NCBI GenBank assembly: GCA_964401045.1
Contig: CAYNXB010000021.1
Span: 1 to 35,929, forward strand
Direction: 5' to 3'
Length of the DNA: 35,929 nt
Source of the DNA: CAYNXB01 sp964401045
GTDB lineage: Bacteria > Pseudomonadota > Alphaproteobacteria > Sphingomonadales > Sphingomonadaceae
Part shown: piece after piece, positions 13,584-21,814 of the stretch
Numbering within the stretch: the first letter of the stretch is position 1
How the letters are laid out: every line of letters begins with the position of its first letter
Notes under the pieces: model-generated
What the model saw: the letters and a program-made list of their open reading frames with translations, nothing else
Database searches by the model: none
Told to the model about the DNA's origin: nothing
Position numbers and translations under genes: made by a program

Positions 13584-15107
13584 GTGGGTGACACATCGCG
13601 AGACGAAGCGATCAAGCTTTTTCTCAAAACAGCTCGAGTTGACGGTAACGGACGCCTCTTCGCGATTGGTCCGTTCGGCAGCCGCGTTAGCTTCGCTTCG
13701 CAACAGAAGCGCGCGCTCAACACCATCTGGGCATTGGAACAAGACCAGAGGATTACAGCTGGAAGCAAGGTTGCTGTGCTGGGCGGAGGCTTGGCTGGAG
13801 TGACTGCCGCAACTGCACTGGCGGCTCGACACTGCATTGTTCATCTATTCGAGAGCCAAGCCCGAGTGCTGGCACTTCAGCGCGACACCACTCATCGGTT
13901 TGTGCATCCGTCGATCAACTTCTGGCCAGAGGCGGAGCTTGATCCGACCACTCGGTTTCCATTCCTCGATTGGCACGCTGATAAGTGCTCGCACATCATG
14001 GAAGCGCTGTTCAATGAGTGGGAGACCCATTTTCAGAAGTATATAACACGCACGTTCGTCGGTGCTCACGTGAAGAAGATTGACTGCGAATCGGAGCGCG
14101 TGTTCATTGAATGCTCGCCCCATGGTGAGGCGCCGGAGCGAAGTGGCCCCTACGAGGCCGTCATATTGGCGCTTGGCTTCGGCGAGGAGCGCCAAGTTGA
14201 TGGTCTTCCCTTCATCAGTTACTGGAATCGAGACGCACTGGCGGACACGGAAGGCAAGGCCGACACCAAGTCTGTGAGCGGCGTCGGCGATGGTGGCCTC
14301 ATTGATGCGCTACGAATCGTTCATAAGGATTTCCGGCACGGCCGGCTAAGCTTGGACTTGGTCGAGGCGCTCCGAGAGACCGGCATTCCAGAACTAATCA
14401 AGGCCGCGGAAAAACGGGTTCGCGACGCCGCCAGTGGCAGCGCCGAGAACGCAGCCTGTCTCTACGATGACCTCTACAAAGGAATTTACGAGGACCTTCC
14501 GCCTGTAGCGTTGGGGCCATTAGACCGATCGCTGCGCACCGATCTGAGCGACCCTGTCGCTATGTTCGGGCGAACGACGAAACCCTACTCCCTCACCGCC
14601 GCTCCGATTCACAAGCTGATGCTGGCTCATGCGATTGTGAAGGGGGCGGTAGTGTACCGTCAGGCGGAGCTAAGAGACGGGCCATCGCTCCTGATCGCTG
14701 GCGAAGCCCAGGATCTTCCCCAGCCTTGCATCGTAAGGCACGGCCCCAATCCCGATTTCGGAGGATTGCTAAGCCAGGAGCAAATTGATTCCTTGCAGCC
14801 GCGTCAAATGGTCCTCGACGACGTGCTCGCGGGCGGGCATTACGATGGTTCGTATTGGGCCGCGTGGTCGGAATATCCGCAGCAAGTCTTCGACGATCCA
14901 GCGTTCGTCGCTTTTCGCTTTCCCGCCGCGCAAGACTACGTCTTGAAAGAATTCAAGATTCCACTTGAGCAAGCGGATCTGAACGGAAAGGCTGGCTATC
15001 AAGTGCGCCACGATCCAAGGCGACCGGACTTGCCAAGGCGGGTTCCCGCTCACCTCTTTGGTATCACCACCAGAATGGGTTCCCAACGGATATTCCAGCA
15101 TGGATGA
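13584..15107 (+). CDS. two-Rossmann flavoprotein-like protein, first gene of an uncharacterised operon
   Basis: A 507-aa protein. VAVLGGGLAGVTAATALAA holds a GxGxxG dinucleotide loop (G67, G69, G72) with an acidic residue ending the second strand (E90 in LFE), the FAD or NAD signature. A second loop, SGVGDGGLIDALR (G233, G235, G238), and VILALGFGEER near residue 195 suggest the two-dinucleotide-domain plan of flavin disulfide reductases and related FAD/NAD(P)-binding proteins, but no CxxC redox pair was seen. The C-terminal 200 residues are not recognised. The GTG at 13584 is preceded by GGAGGGGG, eleven bases away; a TTG at 13524 is the alternative. The stop overlaps the next gene by 8 bp. 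It may sense or consume a nucleotide cofactor. Function is unknown. Confidence 0.7.
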   Translation: MGDTSRDEAIKLFLKTARVDGNGRLFAIGPFGSRVSFASQQKRALNTIWALEQDQRITAGSKVAVLGGGLAGVTAATALAARHCIVHLFESQARVLALQRDTTHRFVHPSINFWPEAELDPTTRFPFLDWHADKCSHIMEALFNEWETHFQKYITRTFVGAHVKKIDCESERVFIECSPHGEAPERSGPYEAVILALGFGEERQVDGLPFISYWNRDALADTEGKADTKSVSGVGDGGLIDALRIVHKDFRHGRLSLDLVEALRETGIPELIKAAEKRVRDAASGSAENAACLYDDLYKGIYEDLPPVALGPLDRSLRTDLSDPVAMFGRTTKPYSLTAAPIHKLMLAHAIVKGAVVYRQAELRDGPSLLIAGEAQDLPQPCIVRHGPNPDFGGLLSQEQIDSLQPRQMVLDDVLAGGHYDGSYWAAWSEYPQQVFDDPAFVAFRFPAAQDYVLKEFKIPLEQADLNGKAGYQVRHDPRRPDLPRRVPAHLFGITTRMGSQRIFQHG

Positions 15108-15864
15108 CGCAGGCGAGCTTCTAGAACATGATGCGTTGACTCAATCGTGCGCTTCCGACCAAGTCGAAGTGATTGCTCGATACGAAGACGGACACGAACT
15201 GCTGCGCATATGTGTAGCTGATGCAAGCGCGCTTCGACATCGAAGTCGCGAATACTCGGTTCAGAGAGAAACCCGAGACCCAACGGAACCAAATGCTCTA
15301 CGGCAACTTCCTGACTACAGCCCGGTGAGCCAAACGTTATCTCTCATCCCGATTGGATCCTCGGCGGAGCTTGATCAAGCAACCACAGATTGGTCCGGCA
15401 ATGTCTTCTGCGCCAGCTTGCGTGAGTCGCTGGGTGCAAGGGTGAGGATTGCAGGGGGGGGCGCCAAGATCATCGGTCGCGTGAGCGCGATAGAGGCCGC
15501 CTTCTGGTTGCAGGTGGGTGAGGGTGTGACCATACCCTACACGGGTGGTTTGGAAATCTCGTTGGATCTGGATGAAGAGGTTGGATTGGGGGCGGGAACA
15601 CCTCTGGTTAACGAAGTAGGTGCTCTCGTGGGCATTGTGGTCGCGGTGGGCAGCGAGGCCGCCATAGCAGCGCCCATCGAGCCCCTGATCCGGGAAAATC
15701 GGCTCGCGCTTGCTTCTCAGTCTGATATTCTTGAACATAACGCTGCGGCGAGAGCAACATCATTGCGAGGAGTGAGTGACCGACCCTTTGGAGACACTAT
15801 CAGAGGGTTCGGCCGACGCTTGATGTCCAACCCGGCCTTTTATTCGCGAGCGGTCAGTGCCTGA
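15100..15864 (+). CDS. degenerate trypsin-like protein, second gene of the operon
   Basis: A 254-aa protein. Residues about 95-200 read like the second barrel of a trypsin-fold peptidase: strands around ARVRIAGGGAKIIGRVSAIE, then GLGAGTPLVNEVGALVGIVV, then AIAAPIEPLI, in the order and spacing of the GDSGSPL, G-x-V-V-G-I and A-I-P-I segments of chymotrypsin-like proteases. The catalytic serine position is A165, and no TA-x-H-C histidine motif is found, so it is probably not an active protease. The N-terminal 90 residues are unrecognised. It is linked by 8-bp overlaps (ATGGATGA, GTGCCTGA) to the genes on each side. It may be a binding or scaffold partner. The fold call is by pattern only. Confidence 0.5.
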   Translation: MDDAGELLEHDALTQSCASDQVEVIARYEDGHELLRICVADASALRHRSREYSVQRETRDPTEPNALRQLPDYSPVSQTLSLIPIGSSAELDQATTDWSGNVFCASLRESLGARVRIAGGGAKIIGRVSAIEAAFWLQVGEGVTIPYTGGLEISLDLDEEVGLGAGTPLVNEVGALVGIVVAVGSEAAIAAPIEPLIRENRLALASQSDILEHNAAARATSLRGVSDRPFGDTIRGFGRRLMSNPAFYSRAVSA

Positions 15865-18538
15865 GGCCGAGGGACGCCTCAAAATCACGCCTTACCATGA
15901 CTCATTCGAGGATCTCGTCGAATCGATCATGCGGGCGCAAGCGGATCTCGCTGGCGCCATGGATGGACGCGCGCTCGATGCTGTGCCCGATGGACTAATC
16001 AACAGGCATTTCGCTTGGCTTACGCAGGTTTACGACGAGGGTGTGAACCGACACTTGTTCGACGCGAGCGGAGGCGCGAAGCCGCTTCGCGTTTCCGCGC
16101 TTCGTCACCGCCGGTCTCTCTCGACAGACATCCGCGCAGCTCTGAAGCGTCGCGCGCCGCTCGATTTTTCGGAAGTTGAGGCCGTAGGTCGGGACAGCTT
16201 GGTCCAAAGTGGGCCGACACGCATCTCGAAGCTCGTTAAAGCGTCATTTGTCTTCGCCAACCCGCAGGATGTCGATGCCCAGGAGACTTGGGAGGAAACA
16301 TCTGAAGCAGCCGACATCGACGAAAATTCCCGCAAAGACGATATACTTCTTCGTTCTCCTCTTAGCATTGCCTTCGACTACTTGACTCATCCAGGAATGC
16401 CCTCCTCGCGCGCTTACGCGCTGCTGCCAGTGCGTAACTTTATATTTGAAACTTTTGGAATTTTTCCATCGGACGTCGGCGTCGATGAGCCGAAAAGTGT
16501 ATTCACACCCAGTGATTTGGAAGAGGCGCTATCGCATATCTGGACATCGTTTCGGCCGCGCCACTGGTCCAGAGGTCGGGATCCCTTGCCGGCCGAGGGG
16601 CGCAGTGAGGTTGGGGGTGTGCTGCGTCATTTCCTCGCGGCCAGAAACGCGCTTTGGATGCGCTTCCAGTCCCTTGAAGAAGCGGAAAAATACTTGCGGG
16701 TCAGCAAGCTAAGGGCGGAGCGCCCCATTTATGAGTTCGTTCGCTCGACGCATCTCGATCGTCTTCCTGACTTAGGCGAACTCGTAAACGAGCTGTGGGG
16801 ACTCCCCATTCCGATTCGCGGCGCCGGAACGGTATTGCGAGGCGGGCTCAAGTTCTCGAGCCGCCGGGGTCTGGTCGTCGGCGTTCATGGCGGCCCGGGC
16901 ACCGGAAAGACCAGCGTTGCACTCGCGCTCGGCGCGGTGCTTGCGCCGATGGGCATCGATACCTTGTTCATAACCGCGGAGGAAACACGAGAGGATCTCG
17001 AGGCGAAAGCCAATAGCCTTGTCCCAGACGAAATCCGACGATTGTCCTTCTATCCGACGCGGGATGAGAGGTGGTTGGAGATCGAACACTTCCAGATTGA
17101 ACAGGCGGAGAAGGAGGCGGCCACCGCACTCGCGTCAATGGAGGCGGCGTTAGGTGAACTGGCGAGGGCGCTTTCAGCCGCGCCTGAGATGCCACATGAG
17201 CGGTCAGCACCTAAACCCTGCCGGGCATTGATTGTGCTTGATGGTGTGCACGATTTGATCATGGCAGCGAGTGGCACTGCAGGATCTAGCCATCTGGTGA
17301 AGCGCTTGCGGGAGTTTGTGGTTCGTTGTCGCGAATTGCAGGCTTTAGTCGTACTGACCGCCGGCGAGGATTGGGGGGGTGAACGAGCGTTTGACTATCT
17401 TGTCGACGTCGCGTTTCGACTGACGCACGATCACATCTCCGACAACGGCCGCAAACCTGATCGCCGACTGAGCTTGTCCAAGGCGCGACACCAGCTCTGT
17501 TCGGTGGGTACTCACGGTCTTCAAATTGGTGGTACGAAGGGCGTACGGTTCTCACCCCAGATAAATTACCAAATCGATAGAAAAGCGATTTGGCGCACTC
17601 GGCTACCCGAGATGCGGGTTGAAAAGCGCGTCATGCGCAGAGTACTCTCTCAAGATGCTTTCGAGCGATTTGACCGATTTCGAGCGCGCCGACGAGTCGG
17701 CGCGGACGCAGGCTTTCACGACCTGCAACTAGGTGTCAGGCTCTTCCGTGGCTCAAATATCTTCTTGAATGGGGAGGGTTCCGGAGGAAAGGCGGCGCTT
17801 GCGCTGAAGATTGCAATCTCGCCGACTTTCGAGGCTGACGGCTCACAAATCGAGCGCGCTGAGCGTGTTCTCGTCGTATCATTTCTATATCCTAGCCAAT
17901 ACTACGAGAATATAGTAAGAACCCTCTTGACGCTGAGGCGCGTCGAGTACGGTATCCCTGCCTATGAGCTGCGCCCCGCTATAGAAGTCATTCATCTATA
18001 TCCGGGCAACTATCGTGCTGACCAGCTCTTTAATAGGATCGAGTGGATGTTGGATGCCGCCGATCTCCAGGGAGAACCTTTCACTACCGTTCTGATTGAC
18101 GGCCTACACAACGTATTTCTCCAGTTTCCTCAGATTGAGGATTATAAACTGTTTTGGCCGCAGCTTTACGCAGTTCTCCGACTGCGGCCGTTGACGATCA
18201 TCAGCACTCACACGACGTTCGTACTGCAAGGCGCATTGGCGGGTGCTGAGTATCGGCTGGACGATCAGCGATCGGAACCATTGAGACACGCGCTTGTCCA
18301 AAAAACGGATTTCCGGTTTGAAATTGATCCCTATCAGCGGTCGGCCGACGGCTACTATGAGAGGACCACCTCATCGAGCACTTCTAATATCTTTTGCATC
18401 AGGGCGATCTCCGCCATCAATCAACCTATTCCGCAGCATGAACTGATGTGGAGCCGCGACCACTTGGTTATGTTCGAACCGGATCGACGACCACAGCCTG
18501 GGGATCGCAGCTTCGCTCAACCGGAGCTAGATCTATAG
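15857..18538 (+). CDS. tandem KaiC-like RecA-fold ATPase, third gene of the operon
   Basis: An 893-aa protein. The first 330 residues are unrecognised. A first KaiC-like module follows: LRGGLKFSSRRGLVVGVHGG precedes P-loop GPGTGKT (346-352), FITAEETREDLEAKA is the KaiC-type segment after strand 2, and RALIVLDGV gives Walker B D462. A second module begins near 620 with GEGSGGKA (639-646), a P-loop with alanine in place of Ser/Thr, and has VVSFLYPSQYYENI and TTVLIDGL (D748). One active and one altered ATPase site resembles the asymmetric double domains of the KaiC family. The GTG at 15857 overlaps the previous stop by 8 bp. It ends tail to tail with vsr, overlapping 22 bp. Likely the motor or switch of the operon. 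Confidence 0.75.
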   Translation: MPEAEGRLKITPYHDSFEDLVESIMRAQADLAGAMDGRALDAVPDGLINRHFAWLTQVYDEGVNRHLFDASGGAKPLRVSALRHRRSLSTDIRAALKRRAPLDFSEVEAVGRDSLVQSGPTRISKLVKASFVFANPQDVDAQETWEETSEAADIDENSRKDDILLRSPLSIAFDYLTHPGMPSSRAYALLPVRNFIFETFGIFPSDVGVDEPKSVFTPSDLEEALSHIWTSFRPRHWSRGRDPLPAEGRSEVGGVLRHFLAARNALWMRFQSLEEAEKYLRVSKLRAERPIYEFVRSTHLDRLPDLGELVNELWGLPIPIRGAGTVLRGGLKFSSRRGLVVGVHGGPGTGKTSVALALGAVLAPMGIDTLFITAEETREDLEAKANSLVPDEIRRLSFYPTRDERWLEIEHFQIEQAEKEAATALASMEAALGELARALSAAPEMPHERSAPKPCRALIVLDGVHDLIMAASGTAGSSHLVKRLREFVVRCRELQALVVLTAGEDWGGERAFDYLVDVAFRLTHDHISDNGRKPDRRLSLSKARHQLCSVGTHGLQIGGTKGVRFSPQINYQIDRKAIWRTRLPEMRVEKRVMRRVLSQDAFERFDRFRARRRVGADAGFHDLQLGVRLFRGSNIFLNGEGSGGKAALALKIAISPTFEADGSQIERAERVLVVSFLYPSQYYENIVRTLLTLRRVEYGIPAYELRPAIEVIHLYPGNYRADQLFNRIEWMLDAADLQGEPFTTVLIDGLHNVFLQFPQIEDYKLFWPQLYAVLRLRPLTIISTHTTFVLQGALAGAEYRLDDQRSEPLRHALVQKTDFRFEIDPYQRSADGYYERTTSSSTSNIFCIRAISAINQPIPQHELMWSRDHLVMFEPDRRPQPGDRSFAQPELDL

Positions 18539-18960
18539 CGCGCGAGTTCAATTATCTCCGAAACCGCCTTTGCCAGCATCGAGAGTCGATCTTTGTTGCG
18601 AGTCTCGCATTCCCAAATCACCACTACTCGCCACCCTCGCTCTTCAAGTGCTGCCCGCGTCTCCCCATCGCGCGTTACGTTGCTCGCGAACTTCTTTTCC
18701 CAAAATTCGATTCTACTCTTCGGGGTTCGCGTCTGTGAGCAGTGAGGGTGTCGATGCCAAAAACAACCGTGAACGAAAATGGCTACCTTGGCTGTGCGAA
18801 AGACAATGTCGGGGCGCCCCGGAAGGTCGCGGGCTTGTAAACGGTAGCGCAGACCGAGCCTCCATAGAGCCTGGCGCACACGTATTTCAGGACGTGTATC
18901 TCGGTGCCTGACCCGCGCCATTTGCTCGGAGCGAGTGAGCGGGGCGCGTCTTCGCTTCAA
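18517..18960 (-). CDS. vsr: very short patch repair endonuclease Vsr
   Basis: A 147-aa endonuclease that nicks DNA at T:G mismatches produced by deamination of 5-methylcytosine, thus countering the mutagenic effect of the partner methyltransferase. Family signatures are clear: MARVRHRDTRPEIRVRQALW at the N-terminus, RLQARDLPGRPDIVF with the catalytic aspartate, and VAIFVHGCFWHRHPHC with zinc and metal ligands. The TTG at 18960 overlaps the stop of the restriction gene (TTGA) and is favoured for coupling and for the family-like LTRSEQMARVR start; an ATG at 18921 is the alternative. It is the last gene of the methyltransferase-nuclease-vsr operon and converges on the KaiC-like gene. Confidence 0.93.
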   Translation of the reverse strand: MKRRRAPLTRSEQMARVRHRDTRPEIRVRQALWRLGLRYRLQARDLPGRPDIVFRTAKVAIFVHGCFWHRHPHCSQTRTPKSRIEFWEKKFASNVTRDGETRAALEERGWRVVVIWECETRNKDRLSMLAKAVSEIIELARYRSSSG

Positions 18961-19781
18961 TCCTCCAGATACTCCCGAGCGTACCGGTACGCGACGCGCT
19001 CTCGGTAGAGTATCACGCGATCAGGAAAGACTGTGGCGCGCCAGCCCTCAGGAAGAGCCTCAAGAGCGAGATGAAGGGCGCCGCGCATCGTGACAGACTC
19101 AGATTTGATCTCGACCGAACCGGCTTCACGTTGGTCGACATGCCCGACTGTGTGGCGCTTGGGTCGACCGTTATCACTTAGGTCCGTCTCGTAACGAAAG
19201 ACGTATGGCAGGCTTTCTTTCAACTGCCGCAGCAGCTCAAATGTGCCGGTTACTCCTGGCGTGAGAAACGGGAGCGGTCGATCAATATCGATGGGCCGCT
19301 CCTTGTCGAAATCGGCCGGTTCCTGCGTCTCGCGATTGTGACCGGGGTCATTCGACCCGAAGCCGCTCGTATTCCAGCGCAGGGCACTCGGATCGATCCG
19401 GCGGAGTTCGTCGATGAGGATCGCTTCCACGTCAAAGTTGGAAAAGACCATGATCCGGACCGCCTTGAATCCAAGAGCGGTCGGATCCAATCCCTTGCGA
19501 TGTTGCACGGTTTGAAAATGCCTTGTGAGGCGCGCACGGAAGCCATGCCGGGTATCGGTCTTACCTGCGTAGACCGGGTGTCCGTTTTCGTAGAGCACGT
19601 ACGCTCCCTTCGCCCACTCGGGTATGGCGTTGATCGCCTCCAAAGTGAGTGGCGCTATGCGCCCGGTCTCTAAGACGCCCGGGAGTTCTCCGCGGAGGAC
19701 CTTCTCTACGTCAATTTCATACTCGATGTAACCTAACGGAGCGGGTTCGGCTACGTGCGCAGCTGGCGTTTCAAACTCCAT
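18957..19781 (-). CDS. Eco29kI-like GIY-YIG restriction endonuclease
   Basis: A 274-aa type II restriction enzyme. The GIY-YIG nuclease core spans about residues 57-150: GAYVLYENGHPVYAGK (Y61, Y71, K74), the arginine-rich helix FRARLTRHF, a glutamate in the helix VEAILIDELRR, and the conserved asparagine in LRWNTSGFGSNDPG. The last segment is the hallmark of the Eco29kI family, whose founder cuts CCGCGG; the specificity here is inferred and not certain. A C-terminal extension of about 100 residues (from LTPGVTGTFELLRQL) is not part of the core. The ATG at 19781 shares a base with the methyltransferase TGA (TGATG); a TTG one codon earlier is possible. It follows the methyltransferase so that protection is made first. 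Confidence 0.85.
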   Translation of the reverse strand: MEFETPAAHVAEPAPLGYIEYEIDVEKVLRGELPGVLETGRIAPLTLEAINAIPEWAKGAYVLYENGHPVYAGKTDTRHGFRARLTRHFQTVQHRKGLDPTALGFKAVRIMVFSNFDVEAILIDELRRIDPSALRWNTSGFGSNDPGHNRETQEPADFDKERPIDIDRPLPFLTPGVTGTFELLRQLKESLPYVFRYETDLSDNGRPKRHTVGHVDQREAGSVEIKSESVTMRGALHLALEALPEGWRATVFPDRVILYRERVAYRYAREYLED

Positions 19782-20902
19782 CAAGCCGCGCGACGCTCGC
19801 CAGCTAGTCCTGCGCTCAACAGCGCAATACGGATTGCATCACCAGCAGCCTCGGCTAATTGCGATGGGACTGCGTTTCCCAGCTGGCGCATGCTCTCGCT
19901 CCAACTCCCTGGAAACTCATAATTGTCCGGCAATCCCTGCAAGCGGGCGGCCTCGCGAATTGTGAAGTAGCGGACGTCACCATTATCCAGAATCATCATG
20001 TTTTCGCCGCCCGGTACGCCGTGATCTCCCGCCTTGAGAGCCTTCGCTGGCGCGTCAAGTAGACTGCCGGTGTGGCCCTTATAGACGCGTGCACCCGGCT
20101 GGAACACGTGATTGTTGGAACCAGAAGGAGCGCCAAGACCACGCAACGCGTCGCGAACGGTGACCCAGCGAGACGTTTGCGGTGGCGCGTTCGCGACCCG
20201 CAACTTTTTCACTAGTGCGGCGTCAGGAGGCGGGAAGTCATCGACGCCTAGCGAGACGCCGTGCTCCCGCCAGTAATCTCCCGTGACCCATTGGTCCCAC
20301 AGCAGCCGTTCACGCGAATGAGTCGCCTTCAGACCGGGAGGCATGATCCCAAGATCCGATCGAGAACCCAGGATTAGGACGCGATGGCGGCGTTGCGCTG
20401 CGCCAAAGTCCGCCGCGTCGACTTGCTGCACCCGAACCTCGTATCGGACGTTACGTGTGCGATCCGGCCTGCTTAGTCCCGCTACGATTGTGCTGAGATA
20501 CGGCGCGAATTTGGGCCGCATGAGGCCGCGCACATTCTCGAATAGGAACATGTCGGGCGTGATCTCTGCCACCGCTCGAATGGCCTGCGGCCACATGTCG
20601 CGATCATCGCCGTTCCCCCGGTGCTTGCCAGCGATGCTGAATGGCTGACAAGGCGGCCCACCCGCCACCAAGGATATTCCCGCGTGGTCGCGCCAATCGA
20701 CTTCGCGAACATCCGCCCGTTCGATGGGCCAGTGGCGCACATGTTTTAGCTTAAGCTTCTTGTTATGCTCGATCGTGGCAACCGCGCAAACGTTCCACTC
20801 CACCATGAGCTCGTGCTCAAAGCCGGCGCGCGCCAGACCAAGCCCGAGCCCGCCGCAACCCGTGAAGAGCTCAACGCTGCGCATAGCGGTCTCTCTCTTC
20901 AT
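19781..20902 (-). CDS. DNA (cytosine-5-)-methyltransferase, Dcm family
   Basis: A 373-aa C5 methyltransferase protecting host DNA from the neighbouring nuclease. Motifs in order: VELFTGCGGLGLGL (I, AdoMet binding), GGPPCQPFS (IV, catalytic C85), FLFENVRG (VI), QRRHRVLILGSR (VIII), then a target recognition region of about 90 residues, REAARLQGLPDNY (IX) and MRQLGNAVPSQLAEA (X). All catalytic elements are intact. The start at 20902 has GGAGGG upstream; in-frame ATGs at 20932 and 20884 are less favoured. The next gene starts on its stop codon, so methyltransferase, nuclease and Vsr are one coupled operon. The long non-coding region upstream would carry its promoter. Confidence 0.95.
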   Translation of the reverse strand: MKRETAMRSVELFTGCGGLGLGLARAGFEHELMVEWNVCAVATIEHNKKLKLKHVRHWPIERADVREVDWRDHAGISLVAGGPPCQPFSIAGKHRGNGDDRDMWPQAIRAVAEITPDMFLFENVRGLMRPKFAPYLSTIVAGLSRPDRTRNVRYEVRVQQVDAADFGAAQRRHRVLILGSRSDLGIMPPGLKATHSRERLLWDQWVTGDYWREHGVSLGVDDFPPPDAALVKKLRVANAPPQTSRWVTVRDALRGLGAPSGSNNHVFQPGARVYKGHTGSLLDAPAKALKAGDHGVPGGENMMILDNGDVRYFTIREAARLQGLPDNYEFPGSWSESMRQLGNAVPSQLAEAAGDAIRIALLSAGLAGERRAA

Positions 20903-20973
20903 ATACACATCCCTCCGTTCGCCTGATCGCATGCCATTCCGCGCCGAACAAGCCTGACGGTCGCATACCGACT

Positions 20974-20995
20974 TTGTTCCTCAGTTGTTCCTTAG
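20974..20995 (-). repeat. tandem 11-bp direct repeat upstream of the methyltransferase
   Basis: TTGTTCCTCAG and TTGTTCCTTAG lie back to back with one mismatch, about 72 bases before the methyltransferase start. One helical turn of spacing suggests paired binding of a regulator on the same face of DNA, possibly the methyltransferase itself or a host factor. Confidence 0.4.
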
Positions 20996-21780
20996 CTCCG
21001 CTGCCCTCCATATCAAGAATCGAAGTGATCGGTTCCACATCAGTGTGGCGACTGACCATCGATCGGTCTTGCTCGTCGGTACGGTCGCGAGGCTCAAATC
21101 GGGGGCCGCTTCATGCCCGTTGACAACACCCTGGATGAACTTCGCGTACCTTTCGCGCTGATCGTGTCACGCCGCCTCCTCGCTTCGGATCCCATCTCAC
21201 GCGCGCCCAAGACTACCTCTCAACTAGGCCAAATGTAACTGTGTCGCCTGCTCGACGCGGATCGAATTCGCCGCTCCCGCAGACGCGCCACGAGGCCATG
21301 ATCGTGATCGCGCGCAGGCCGCATCGATCATACCAACTGGAACGAAGCGAATGGCCCGGATGGGTTCGGCGGAGAGATCATCGCCGAGCAGTTTAACTCC
21401 TCCCCCAAGGCGCCGTGGATTGGCCGAAGAGAGCTCCACGAAGTTGTGCGCCAAGCAGCGACGCCACACCGTGCACAGGTTCCCCAGGACGCTCCAGCGG
21501 TACCGCCTCCAAGCGCATTTCTTATGCCGATCAGGGCCCTTTTTAGACCTCGGCTCCTAGCAAGAGTTCACTCCGCGCGAGACTCTAGGCTGACCCTGAA
21601 GTCAGCAGAATCGGCTAAGAATCGGCCACAGTTTTCGCCGAACGAAGGCTATTTGGTAGCCAGATCGCGATTTCGGCCAATTCTCGGCATGTCCCGGATT
21701 TTCCCTATTGCTCTCGCTCCGAAAATAATCTCGCTCATTCAAGGCTTTGAACGGTTTCCCGGCGGTCTCGAATCCGTCTC

Positions 21781-21814
21781 CGCACCTTGGGACTTGACGG
21801 CACACCGTACCCAG
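21781..21814 (+). repeat. right direct repeat, candidate attachment site
   Basis: The counterpart of 11014-11047: GGCACACCGTAC (21799-21810), one mismatch, then CAG, with CGCA (21781-21784) and GGGAC (21789-21793) in the same register. It lies about 240 bases before the first conjugation gene and marks the probable right end of the island. Confidence 0.5.

Larger units (their letters stand above)
11014..21814. mobile_element. probable integrated genomic island of about 10.8 kb
   Basis: The segment is bounded by a matched direct repeat (11014-11047 and 21781-21814), starts with two tyrosine recombinase genes reading inward, and carries only accessory cargo: a three-gene operon of unknown function and a restriction-modification/Vsr operon. 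Its base composition is visibly lower in GC from 13.5 to 18.5 kb than the conjugation genes on either side. Small backbone genes lie to the left and conjugation genes to the right, as expected for insertion into a plasmid backbone. The boundaries are inferred. Confidence 0.55.
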
